NCBI GenBank assembly: GCA_904420265.1
Contig: CAJFUU010000073.1
Location: 1-13,421, forward strand
Source of the DNA: an uncultured Clostridia bacterium
GTDB taxonomy: Bacteria; Bacillota; Clostridia; Christensenellales; Aristaeellaceae
Direction: 5' to 3'
DNA length: 13,421 bases
A program made the position numbers and the translations under genes. How positions within the stretch are numbered: position 1 is the first letter of the stretch; each line of letters opens with the position of its first letter. A model generated the notes under the pieces. It ran no database searches, was not told the origin of the DNA, and was given only the letters and a program-made list of their open reading frames with translations. Positions 6,446 to 13,378 of the stretch are shown in pieces.

Positions 6446-7598
6446 GGGGCTGATGCTCGAGCGGCTGCTCGAGCGCGCGCTGGAGGGCGGCGCGGTCTTT
6501 TCCCGCGTGGTGCGCGACGGGCCGCGGGCGATGATTTTTGAAACCGGCGAGCGCGGCGCGCGGGTGCTGAACGCCTTGTGCGAGCGCCACTCGCTGCGCC
6601 TGGAAATCCAACGCGTTACCGGGCTGAACGCGCTCAAGCGCTTTTTCCTGCGCCGCTGGACGCTGTTGCCCGGCCTGGCGCTGTGCGCCGCGCTGTTGTT
6701 TTTTTACACGCAGCGCATCTGGATGGTGGACATAGCGTTCGTCGGCGAGCGCACGGCCGCCTTTGACGCCGCCGCAGTGCGGGAGATGCTTACCCAAATG
6801 GGGGTGCGCCCCGGCATGGCGGCGCGGGATGTGGACGCCAACGGCATCGAACTGGCTCTTTCGGCGGCCTCGGAGGACTTTTCCTTCGTCGGCGCGCGCG
6901 TGCAGGGCGTGCGCCTGCTGGTGGAGGTTGCGCCCTCGCTGGAGGCGCCGGAGGTCTATGAACTGGAAACCGCGCGCGATTTGGTAGCCGCCTGCGACGG
7001 CGTGATTGTCTCTGTCAACGCCCAGAGCGGGGTGGCGGCGGTCAAGCCCGGCGATACTGTGCGCAAAGGCGATGTGCTTATTCGCGGCGAAGAGCGCGTA
7101 AGCGCCGAAGAAACGCGCGGCGTGGCCGCCTTGGGCGAGGTTGTGGCCCGCACCTGGGTCGAGGCCGAAGCCGAGGCGGAGCTGACCCGGGTGGAGCGCG
7201 TCTATACGGGCCGCACGCGCACAGACAGCGTGTTGCGGCTGCTGGACTGGTCCTGGACGCTCTCCCCGGCCGAGGCGTTTCCCTTGTGCGAAACTACGGT
7301 CGAGCATCTGCCCGTAGGCGGCATGTTTCTGCCGTTGATGATTGAGCGCACCACCTACGCCGAGTATGAGGAGCGCCTTGTTCCCGTGGATGAAACGACG
7401 CTGAAAGCCGCCCTTTCCGAACAGGCGTTTGCAATTGCCGAAGCGGAAATTGCCCAAATCGACGCGGATGCGCTTCAAATTGTTGACAAATGGATAGATT
7501 ATAGTATGATAGAAGAAGGAAGGCTGCGGGCCGACGCGATTGTGGAAATACATCGCGATATTGCCACGACGCGGGAGGCGCTCGCACAGGAAGGATAG
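6426..7598 (+). CDS. yqfD: Sporulation protein YqfD
   Basis: A 390-residue protein, close to the length of B. subtilis YqfD. Residues 1-75 are probably cytoplasmic (start IRLRVEGLMLERLLERALEG). A single membrane segment lies at about 79-98 (within LPGLALCAALLFFYTQRIW), and the remainder is probably extracytoplasmic. It contains PGDTVRKGDVLIRGEE (about 205-225), a biotinyl-lipoyl-like turn typical of the family. Function is unknown; homologues are sporulation-associated and sigma-E controlled in B. subtilis. The ATG at 6426 has TGGAG (6414-6418) seven bases upstream; an in-frame ATG-like start at 6390 lies deeper in yqfC and is less likely. The last 40 codons include an AT-rich stretch with rare codons (ATA, AGT, AGG) that coincides with a promoter for phoH. 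Confidence 0.88.
   Translation: MIRLRVEGLMLERLLERALEGGAVFSRVVRDGPRAMIFETGERGARVLNALCERHSLRLEIQRVTGLNALKRFFLRRWTLLPGLALCAALLFFYTQRIWMVDIAFVGERTAAFDAAAVREMLTQMGVRPGMAARDVDANGIELALSAASEDFSFVGARVQGVRLLVEVAPSLEAPEVYELETARDLVAACDGVIVSVNAQSGVAAVKPGDTVRKGDVLIRGEERVSAEETRGVAALGEVVARTWVEAEAEAELTRVERVYTGRTRTDSVLRLLDWSWTLSPAEAFPLCETTVEHLPVGGMFLPLMIERTTYAEYEERLVPVDETTLKAALSEQAFAIAEAEIAQIDADALQIVDKWIDYSMIEEGRLRADAIVEIHRDIATTREALAQEG
7483..7510 (+). promoter_or_regulatory. Sigma-A promoter inside yqfD, driving phoH and downstream genes
   Basis: A perfect TTGACA (7483-7488), a 16-base spacer and TATGAT (7505-7510, one mismatch to TATAAT) lie within the yqfD coding sequence. The surrounding 45 bases are strikingly AT-rich in an otherwise GC-rich gene and use codons rare in the neighbours. 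Transcription should start near 7517, about 90 bases before the phoH ATG. This would separate growth-phase expression of phoH-recO from the sporulation genes yqfC-yqfD. Confidence 0.65.
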
Positions 7599-7607
7599 AG
7601 GCAATTC

Positions 7608-8594
7608 ATGGAAACGACGACCGGCGCCGCGAGCGCCGTTCTGCGCGTGGACGCGCCTGAGCAGTTTATCGCGCTTTTCGGCATTCGCGAGGAAAATATG
7701 GCCCTGTTCCGCGAGGAATTGGGCGTGGATATTTACGCCCATGGGAATGAGGTAATGCTCTCGGGCGAAACGGAAAAGGTGGAACTGGCGCGGCTGACGC
7801 TTGCAAAACTTCTGGAGATCATTCAGCGTGGGGAACCGGTGGACCGCACGCGCATTCGCTACGCCATCGAACTGGCCAGCGAAGGCAACGCCGACCGCAT
7901 CGGCGAGATTATGCGCGATGTAATCGCCATTACCCACCGCGGCCGCCAGGTGAAGTGCAAAACGCTGGGGCAGAAACAGTATGTGGACGCCATCAAGCAC
8001 AACACCTGCGCCTTCGCCGTCGGCCCGGCGGGCACGGGCAAGACCTATCTGGCCATCGCCATGGCTGTGGTCGCCCTGAAAAACAAGGATGTGGAGCGCA
8101 TCATCCTCACCCGGCCGGCCGTGGAGGCCGGTGAAAAGCTGGGCTTTTTGCCCGGCGATCTGGCGCAGAAGGTAGACCCCTACCTGCGCCCCCTCTACGA
8201 CGCGCTGCACGAAATGCTGGGCATGGACGCCTATCAGCGCCTGGTGGAGCGCGGCGCCGTGGAGGTCGCGCCCCTGGCGTACATGCGCGGCCGCACGCTC
8301 AACGACGCCTTCATCATTCTCGACGAAGCGCAAAACACCACCTCCGAGCAGATGAAGATGTTCTTAACCCGCATGGGCATGGGCTCGAAAATGGTCATTA
8401 CTGGCGACGTTACGCAAATTGATTTGCCCGCCGGCAAGCGCTCGGGCCTGGTAGAGGCGTTGGAAGTGCTCAAGGGCGTCAAGGACATCGGCATCGTCAC
8501 GCTTACGCATCGCGACGTGGTGCGCCACGAACTGGTACAGGCCATCGTGCGCGCCTACGAAAGGCATGCGGCGGCCAAGGGCCGTCGCGGTTGA
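7608..8594 (+). CDS. phoH: PhoH-like ATPase (YqfE/PhoH)
   Basis: A 328-residue cytosolic P-loop ATPase of the PhoH family. The N-terminal 10-75 region is a small KH-like nucleic-acid-binding domain, and the ATPase core follows. The Walker A motif GPAGTGKT is at residues 139-146 and Walker B FIILDEAQ has Asp239 and Glu240; LTRPAVEAGEKLGFLPGDL and VITGDVTQIDLP are further family blocks. PhoH proteins resemble the N-terminal part of superfamily 1 helicases. Their role is not settled, but linkage to ybeY and era points to RNA or ribosome metabolism. The ATG at 7608 has GAGG (7598-7601) six bases ahead, overlapping the yqfD stop. A promoter lies within yqfD. In-frame TTA, very rare in this window, occurs at 8364. 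Confidence 0.95.
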   Translation: METTTGAASAVLRVDAPEQFIALFGIREENMALFREELGVDIYAHGNEVMLSGETEKVELARLTLAKLLEIIQRGEPVDRTRIRYAIELASEGNADRIGEIMRDVIAITHRGRQVKCKTLGQKQYVDAIKHNTCAFAVGPAGTGKTYLAIAMAVVALKNKDVERIILTRPAVEAGEKLGFLPGDLAQKVDPYLRPLYDALHEMLGMDAYQRLVERGAVEVAPLAYMRGRTLNDAFIILDEAQNTTSEQMKMFLTRMGMGSKMVITGDVTQIDLPAGKRSGLVEALEVLKGVKDIGIVTLTHRDVVRHELVQAIVRAYERHAAAKGRRG

Positions 8595-8600
8595 CCGGGG

Positions 8601-8621
8601 GCGGCCGCACAGCGCGGCCGC
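8601..8621 (+). other. Perfect GCGGCCGC hairpin between phoH and yqfF
   Basis: GCGGCCGC (8601-8608) repeats at 8614-8621 around a five-base ACAGC loop, making an eight-base-pair all-GC hairpin; each arm is itself palindromic. Only three T follow, so it is a weak terminator at best. It may dampen transcription, stabilise a 3' end, or act as an mRNA processing site within the operon. The yqfF ribosome site begins five bases later. Confidence 0.55.
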
Positions 8622-8647
8622 TTTAAGGAAGGGAACCGTGCGTTTTT

Positions 8648-10783
8648 ATGAAAAAACCCTGGAAGATTCCCCGCGGCGAATTTAACGGCATGATCCGCGC
8701 GGCGTTGATCGCGTTGGTTACTTATCTGCTGTTGTTTGGGCTGGTTTCGGCGGCCATCACGCCGCAGCGCTACGACATTCGCGTAGGCATGCCGGCGGAT
8801 ACCACCATTTACGCCAACGAAGACGTTGTCGATACCGTCACCACCCAACAGCTTCGCGACGCCGCCGCCGCGCGGGTGGACGTGAGTTACAAGAGCGTGG
8901 ATGAAAGCGTTACCACGCAGGTGACAAGCGAACTGAGCGACCTGTTTGCCCAGCTTTTGAGCCTTTACGACGCGCGCGACGACGCGGCGGAGAATCTCTC
9001 CGTTCAGCTCACGCCCGCGCAGCTTGAGGCAATGTTTTCCGCTTCGCGCGAAACGCTGGAAGCGCTGTTTAACCGGGCGCTGGAATACACGCACGATACG
9101 CTGGTTTCCTCTCTGCCGGAGGGTCAGGAAGAGGCGATGATTTCACGGCTGGAGCGCGATTTAAGCGCCGAGGGCTACGATTCCGAACTCATTGAAGTGG
9201 CGGTGGCGGCGGTGCGCGCCTGTATCCGCCCCAACATGCTCATTGACGAAGAAACGACCGAACTCAACCGCCAGCGGGCGCGCGAAGAAGTCGAGGACGT
9301 GGTTTGCGTTACCGGCGAGGTCATCGTCCGCCAGGGGGCGATCGTCACCCCGGCGCAGTATGCCATGCTCGACGCCCTGGGCAAGATAGACAACGACCCC
9401 ACTGGCATGATTCTGGGCGCGGCGCTGCTGATGCTGGCGCTGTTGACGGCGGCGGGGCTGTATATGTATCGCTACGAGCACGACATCTGGCGCCGCCCGC
9501 GCACGCTGCTTCTGTTGGGCATCGTTTACGTGCTGGTTGTGGGCCTGTCGCTGTTCTTCCGCATCTTCAATCCCTTCTTCGTGCCCACGGCTACGGGGCT
9601 GGGACTTTTGTTGATTACGCTGCTCATCCGTCCGCGCCTGGCGCTGTTTTCCACGGTGGCGCTTTCCTTCCCGGTGGCGCTGATTGCCGGGACGAGCGAG
9701 AACGGTTTGTTTAATACGGTTACGTTTGCGGTGCTTCTGATGTCCGCCGCCTCCGGGCCGGTGGCCGTCATTGTGCTGCGCCACCGCCAGCAACGCACCG
9801 CGGCCCTGCTTGCGGGCGCGCTGGTGGGTGTGAGCAACTTTTTGTGCGTGCTGGCCGTGGGCATGATCAATGGCGCCGCCTCCAGCGATACGGCGTTGGA
9901 CGCTCTGTGCGCGGCGGGCAGCGGCCTGTGCGCGGCGATTCTCTGCATCGGCGTACAGCCGATTCTGGAGTGGATTTTCAACCTCACCACTTCGGCAAAG
10001 CTGCTGGAACTTTCCAACCCCAACCAGCCCTTGCTGCGGCGCATGCTGCTGGAAGCGCCGGGCAGTTATCATCATTCCATCATCGTCGCCAACCTGGCCG
10101 AAACCGCGGCCAGCGCCATTGGCGCCAACGGCTTGCTTGCCAGGGTGGGGGCCTATTACCACGATGTGGGCAAACTCAAGCGCCCCATCTATTTCAAGGA
10201 AAATCAGCTCACCGGAGACAATCCGCACGACCGCACCGACCCGCGCGTAAGCGCCGCCATACTCACCGCCCATACCCGCGACGGCTATCAGATGGGCCTC
10301 AAGGCGCGCCTGCCTGAGCCGATTCTGGATATCATCCGCCAGCATCATGGCGATTCTCCCATGGTCTTTTTCTACGACAAGGCCGTCAAACTTTACGGCG
10401 ACAAGGTGGACATCAACGCCTTCCGCTATGAGGGCCCGCGTCCGCGTTCGCGCGAGGCGGCGGTGGTCATGTTGGCCGATACCATCGAGGCCGCGGCGCG
10501 CGCTTTGCCCAATCCCGACCCGGAGAAGGTGGACGCGCTCATCCGCAAGCTGGTGCGCGCCAAGATGGCCGACGGCCAGCTCGACGAAAGCGAACTGACC
10601 TTTGCCGATTTGGACCGCATTTGCCGCGCCTTCCAGTCGGTTTTGAGCGGCGTGTTCCACGAGCGCATCGAATACCCGGATATTGCCATCCCACCGCGGG
10701 CAGAGAGCGAAAGCGAGCCCGCGCCGGAAGAGGGCGCGGTGGCCCCGGAAGCGGAAACGGAGGATGCCGAGAATGCCCCTTGA
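8648..10783 (+). CDS. yqfF: 7TM-HD family phosphohydrolase (PgpH/YqfF), probable c-di-AMP phosphodiesterase
   Basis: A 711-residue membrane enzyme. It has an N-terminal membrane segment (about 15-38), a large extracytoplasmic 7TMR-HDED-type domain (about 40-250), a cluster of membrane segments (about 256-455) and a cytoplasmic HD domain (about 470-660). HD residues seen are His475/His476 in SYHHSIIVANLAE, His505-Asp506 in YYHDVGKLKRP and QHHGDSPMVFFY. The Listeria relative PgpH degrades c-di-AMP; the same role here is inferred from architecture. Residues about 680-711 are a Pro/Ala/Glu-rich acidic tail. The ATG at 8648 has GGAAGGG (8627-8633) at an unusually long 14-base spacing; a start at 8690 has no ribosome site and would cut into the N-terminus. 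The end overlaps ybeY by 11 bases. Confidence 0.93.
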   Translation: MKKPWKIPRGEFNGMIRAALIALVTYLLLFGLVSAAITPQRYDIRVGMPADTTIYANEDVVDTVTTQQLRDAAAARVDVSYKSVDESVTTQVTSELSDLFAQLLSLYDARDDAAENLSVQLTPAQLEAMFSASRETLEALFNRALEYTHDTLVSSLPEGQEEAMISRLERDLSAEGYDSELIEVAVAAVRACIRPNMLIDEETTELNRQRAREEVEDVVCVTGEVIVRQGAIVTPAQYAMLDALGKIDNDPTGMILGAALLMLALLTAAGLYMYRYEHDIWRRPRTLLLLGIVYVLVVGLSLFFRIFNPFFVPTATGLGLLLITLLIRPRLALFSTVALSFPVALIAGTSENGLFNTVTFAVLLMSAASGPVAVIVLRHRQQRTAALLAGALVGVSNFLCVLAVGMINGAASSDTALDALCAAGSGLCAAILCIGVQPILEWIFNLTTSAKLLELSNPNQPLLRRMLLEAPGSYHHSIIVANLAETAASAIGANGLLARVGAYYHDVGKLKRPIYFKENQLTGDNPHDRTDPRVSAAILTAHTRDGYQMGLKARLPEPILDIIRQHHGDSPMVFFYDKAVKLYGDKVDINAFRYEGPRPRSREAAVVMLADTIEAAARALPNPDPEKVDALIRKLVRAKMADGQLDESELTFADLDRICRAFQSVLSGVFHERIEYPDIAIPPRAESESEPAPEEGAVAPEAETEDAENAP

Positions 10784-11690
10784 GTTGCAGTGGGCCGTGG
10801 ATGAGCGCATTGACGGCTTGGAGGAACTGCTTTCGCGCGTGTGCGAAGCCTGTTTCGCGCTGGAAGGGGTTGAAAACGCCGGCATGACGGTGCGCATCGC
10901 TTCCGCGGAAGAAGTGCGGACCCTCAACCGGGAAATGCGCAACATTGACCGCGAAACCGATGTGCTGTCCTTTCCGGGCGCTTCGTTTCGCCCCGCCCGC
11001 ACCGCCGGGAAAGATCCGGCGCGCGTGCGGCGGCTGTACGACCCTTCTCTGGGCTGGCGCAACCTGGGAGATTGCGTGATTTCCCTTGCCCGCGCCCGGG
11101 AACAGGCCCGCGAATACGGACATTCGCTCGCGCGTGAAATCGGCTATCTGACGGCGCATTCGGCGCTGCATCTGATGGGCTACGACCACGAAAATCCCCG
11201 CGACCGGGCGGCCATGCGCGCCATGGAAGAGCGCGCCATGGCCCTGGTGTCGCTTTCCAGAACGGAGGAATCCTCAATGACGGATCAACAGCTTTACGAT
11301 TTGGCCTGCGAGGCCATGCATAAGGCTTACGCCCCCTATTCCAACTTCAAGGTAGGCGCCTGCCTGCTTGCCGGCGACGGGCGCGTCTTTCAGGGCTGCA
11401 ACATTGAAAACGCCAGCTACGGCGCGGCGCTGTGCGCCGAACGCGTGGCTGTGGGCCGCGCCGTAAGCGAGGGCGCGCGTTCCTTTACCGCCATCGCCGT
11501 GGTCGGCTCCGGTTCGCAGGCCTGGCCCTGCGGTATTTGCCGCCAGGTGCTCAACGAGTTTTCGGACAACATGCGCGTCATCTGCGGTCAGTACGGGCAT
11601 GGCTTTGAGGCAATGCCCCTCGCGGAACTTTTGCCGCGCTCCTTTGGCCCGGAAAATCTCGGCGTACAGGAGGACAAGCATGGAAAATAA
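10773..11690 (+). CDS. ybeY-cdd: YbeY endoribonuclease fused in frame to cytidine deaminase Cdd
   Basis: One open frame of 305 residues holds two complete enzymes. Residues 1 to about 165 are YbeY, a zinc-dependent RNase for rRNA maturation, with DVLSFPG, LGDCVISLARAREQA and the metal motif HSALHLMGYDH (His129, His133, His139). Residues 169-305 are a full-length tetrameric-type cytidine deaminase converting cytidine to uridine: NIENASYGAALCAE (Cys221, Glu223) and PCGICRQV (Cys253, Cys256). There is no stop codon between them. The ATG at 10773 is chosen because GGAGG (10759-10763) lies nine bases ahead; the in-frame ATG at 10764 touches that site. The gene overlaps yqfF by 11 bases and era by 11 bases. 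Usually the two are separate genes, often with dgkA between. A sequencing indel near the junction is an alternative. Confidence 0.85.
   Translation: MPLELQWAVDERIDGLEELLSRVCEACFALEGVENAGMTVRIASAEEVRTLNREMRNIDRETDVLSFPGASFRPARTAGKDPARVRRLYDPSLGWRNLGDCVISLARAREQAREYGHSLAREIGYLTAHSALHLMGYDHENPRDRAAMRAMEERAMALVSLSRTEESSMTDQQLYDLACEAMHKAYAPYSNFKVGACLLAGDGRVFQGCNIENASYGAALCAERVAVGRAVSEGARSFTAIAVVGSGSQAWPCGICRQVLNEFSDNMRVICGQYGHGFEAMPLAELLPRSFGPENLGVQEDKHGK
11264..11279 (+). promoter_or_regulatory. Intact ribosome binding site and ATG at the ybeY-cdd junction
   Basis: GGAGGA (11264-11269) is followed after seven bases by ATG (11277-11279), in the same frame as ybeY. This would allow cdd to be translated as a separate protein from the fused mRNA. 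GAGG (11265-11268) can pair with CCTC (11272-11275) in a tiny hairpin that might partly mask the site. Confidence 0.7.
11277..11690 (+). CDS. cdd: Cytidine deaminase Cdd as a possible separate product (internal start)
   Basis: Starting at the internal ATG gives a 137-residue protein, nearly the length of B. subtilis Cdd (136). It is a complete homotetramer-type cytidine deaminase: CNIENASYGAALCAERVAVG contains zinc ligand Cys53 and the catalytic Glu55, and PCGICRQV supplies zinc ligands Cys85 and Cys88. It salvages cytidine and deoxycytidine to uridine and deoxyuridine, feeding the same nucleoside pathways as deoB at the left edge. The strong ribosome site before the ATG makes independent translation likely, alone or beside the fused YbeY-Cdd protein. 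This entry is nested in the fusion entry and is an alternative product, not an extra locus. era begins 11 bases before its stop codon. Confidence 0.6.
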   Translation: MTDQQLYDLACEAMHKAYAPYSNFKVGACLLAGDGRVFQGCNIENASYGAALCAERVAVGRAVSEGARSFTAIAVVGSGSQAWPCGICRQVLNEFSDNMRVICGQYGHGFEAMPLAELLPRSFGPENLGVQEDKHGK

Positions 11691-12576
11691 ACAGACCTTC
11701 CGTTCGGGCTTTGTGGCCATTCTCGGCCGGCCCAACGTAGGCAAATCCAGCATTATGAACCGTTTTGTGGGGGAAAAGGTGGCCATCGTCTCCAATCACC
11801 CCCAGACCACGCGCTCGCGGCTGCTGGGCGTAGCCACGCATCCGGAATGGCAAATCGTCTTTGTCGATACGCCGGGTTTGCACAAGCCGCGCACCAAGCT
11901 GGGCGAGTATATGGTCAAGGCCGCCAACGACGCCCGCGAGGGCGTGGACGCGGTACTGGCCGTGGTCGATGGGCAGTACATCGGCGCGGGCGATCGGGCC
12001 ATCCTTGAAGATGTGGCCAAAATGTCCTGCCCCAAGTTTTTGGCGGTCAACAAAATTGACTTGTGCAACCCGGAAAAACTGATGCCGGAGTTGCAGAAAC
12101 TCAACGATTGCGGCTTTGACCAGATCGTCTGCGTTTCGGCCAGGCGCGGCGACAGGATGGACGAGCTGCTCGCCATGCTGGCCGCCGCTATGCCCGAAGG
12201 CCCCAAGTACTTCCCGGACGATATGATGACCGACCAGCCGGAGCGCGTGCTCTGCGCCGAGATCATTCGCGAAAAAGCCCTGTGGAATTTGCGCGATGAA
12301 GTGCCCCACGGCGTGGGCGTGGAAATGCTCTCCATCAAGGAGGTGCGGCCGGGACTGACGGAAATCCATGCCAATATCTACTGCGAACGCGCCTCGCACA
12401 AGTCCATCATCATCGGCAGGCAGGGCTCCATGCTGGGCAAAATCGGCTCCGAAGCCCGCAGGGATATTGAGCGCCTGTTGGGAACGCAGGTGCTGCTCAA
12501 GCTATGGGTAAAGGTGCGCGAGGACTGGCGCAATCGCGCCGGCGATTTGCGCGCCCTCGGCTACGAGGACAGTTGA
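11680..12576 (+). CDS. era: Ribosome assembly GTPase Era
   Basis: A 298-residue GTPase that binds 16S rRNA near its 3' end and assists 30S subunit maturation; it can associate with the membrane. The GTPase domain shows G1 GRPNVGKS (16-23), the QTTR switch region (42-45), G3 DTPG (63-66), G4 NKID (124-127) and G5 SA (153-154). The C-terminal KH domain contains GRQGSMLGKIG (246-256) and LLKLWVKVREDWR. The frame is open further upstream, but the ATG at 11680 with AGGAGG (11668-11673) six bases ahead gives the standard N-terminus; it overlaps the cdd stop by 11 bases. recO follows after one base. Pairing with ybeY, also an rRNA maturation factor, is conserved in Firmicutes. Confidence 0.97.
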   Translation: MENKQTFRSGFVAILGRPNVGKSSIMNRFVGEKVAIVSNHPQTTRSRLLGVATHPEWQIVFVDTPGLHKPRTKLGEYMVKAANDAREGVDAVLAVVDGQYIGAGDRAILEDVAKMSCPKFLAVNKIDLCNPEKLMPELQKLNDCGFDQIVCVSARRGDRMDELLAMLAAAMPEGPKYFPDDMMTDQPERVLCAEIIREKALWNLRDEVPHGVGVEMLSIKEVRPGLTEIHANIYCERASHKSIIIGRQGSMLGKIGSEARRDIERLLGTQVLLKLWVKVREDWRNRAGDLRALGYEDS

Positions 12577-12577
12577 C

Positions 12578-13327
12578 ATGCCCGTGCTCATCACCGACGC
12601 GTTGGTATTGCGCCGCGCGGATTATGCGGACTACGACCGCATGGTGACGCTTCTGACGCCCGAGCATGGCCGCCTGGATGCGGTGGCGCGCGGCTGCCGC
12701 CGCTCCAAATCGCCGCTGGTCAACGCCACCGAGCCCTTTATCAGCGGCGAATTTCAACTTTTTCGCAGAGGCGAGCGCTATTCCATTGAGCAATGCCAGG
12801 TGCGCGAGGGCTTTTATGAATTGCGCACGGATTACGAGCGCCTTGTGCATGGCGCATACTGGCTGCGCCTGCTGGATGCGGGCGTGCCCCGCGACGTGCC
12901 CGCTCGCGAGATCTTCCTGCTGGCGCTCAAGGCGCTGGCGCACCTCAACTACGCCGCCGAATTGCCCGCGGCAATGCTGACGCTGGCCTTCGAAGCGCAC
13001 TTTATGGCGCTTTCGGGCTATCCGCCGCGCGTGGACGCCTGCGTAATCTGCTCGCGCCCCATTGCCGGAGAGGCCCGCTTCGACGCCCGGCTGGGCGGCG
13101 CGGTGTGCCTGTCCTGCCCAAGCCATGCTCCGCGCATTTCCCTGGGCGCGCGCCGCATACTCTACAAATTGCCGCGCACGCGCTTTGAAAACGCGCCCAA
13201 ATTGGTAGAGAGCCCGGACTGGCCCGAAGCCGCGCGCCTGTTTCGCCAGTACACGCAGCAGCGCATGCAAATTCCCGAAAAATTTTTGCCGCCCCTCGTT
13301 TCGGCGCGGGAAGCGGCGGGTATATAA
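12578..13327 (+). CDS. recO: DNA repair protein RecO
   Basis: A 249-residue recombination mediator that works with RecR and RecF to load RecA onto SSB-coated single-stranded DNA and to anneal strands. The N-terminal OB fold (residues 1 to about 80) begins ITDALVLRRADYADYDRMVTLLT, with the family's GCRRSKS basic segment (39-45). A helical C-terminal domain follows and carries a four-cysteine zinc site: Cys155-x2-Cys158 and Cys177-x2-Cys180. Length matches the family. The ATG at 12578 lies one base after the era stop, with GAGG (12565-12568) nine bases ahead, so translation is probably coupled to era. The stop is TAA at 13325-13327, and no terminator hairpin is visible before the next gene. Confidence 0.95.
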   Translation: MPVLITDALVLRRADYADYDRMVTLLTPEHGRLDAVARGCRRSKSPLVNATEPFISGEFQLFRRGERYSIEQCQVREGFYELRTDYERLVHGAYWLRLLDAGVPRDVPAREIFLLALKALAHLNYAAELPAAMLTLAFEAHFMALSGYPPRVDACVICSRPIAGEARFDARLGGAVCLSCPSHAPRISLGARRILYKLPRTRFENAPKLVESPDWPEAARLFRQYTQQRMQIPEKFLPPLVSAREAAGI

Positions 13328-13350
13328 ATAGCGTAAGGTCCAAGTACAAT
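13322..13350 (+). promoter_or_regulatory. Weak candidate promoter for the rubredoxin-like gene
   Basis: TACAAT (13345-13350) is a five-of-six match to the -10 consensus, in an AT-rich dip around the recO stop (TATATAAATA). The -35 region 17 bases upstream (ATATAA) is poor. No clear PerR- or Fur-type palindrome is seen. The gene could instead be read through from recO, since no terminator lies between. Confidence 0.3.
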
Positions 13351-13378
13351 CACGACGGAAAACAAGGAGGCATTTTCC

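Noticed and set aside
3849..8333. A 1,494-codon open frame on the minus strand.
   Set aside because: It is the antisense register of several well-identified plus-strand genes, its translation is His/Arg/Gly/Ala-rich without any recognisable family, and it follows from codon bias.
9161..11062. A 633-codon open frame on the minus strand opposite yqfF and ybeY.
   Set aside because: It is a shadow of the GC-rich plus-strand genes, with low-complexity composition and no family signature.
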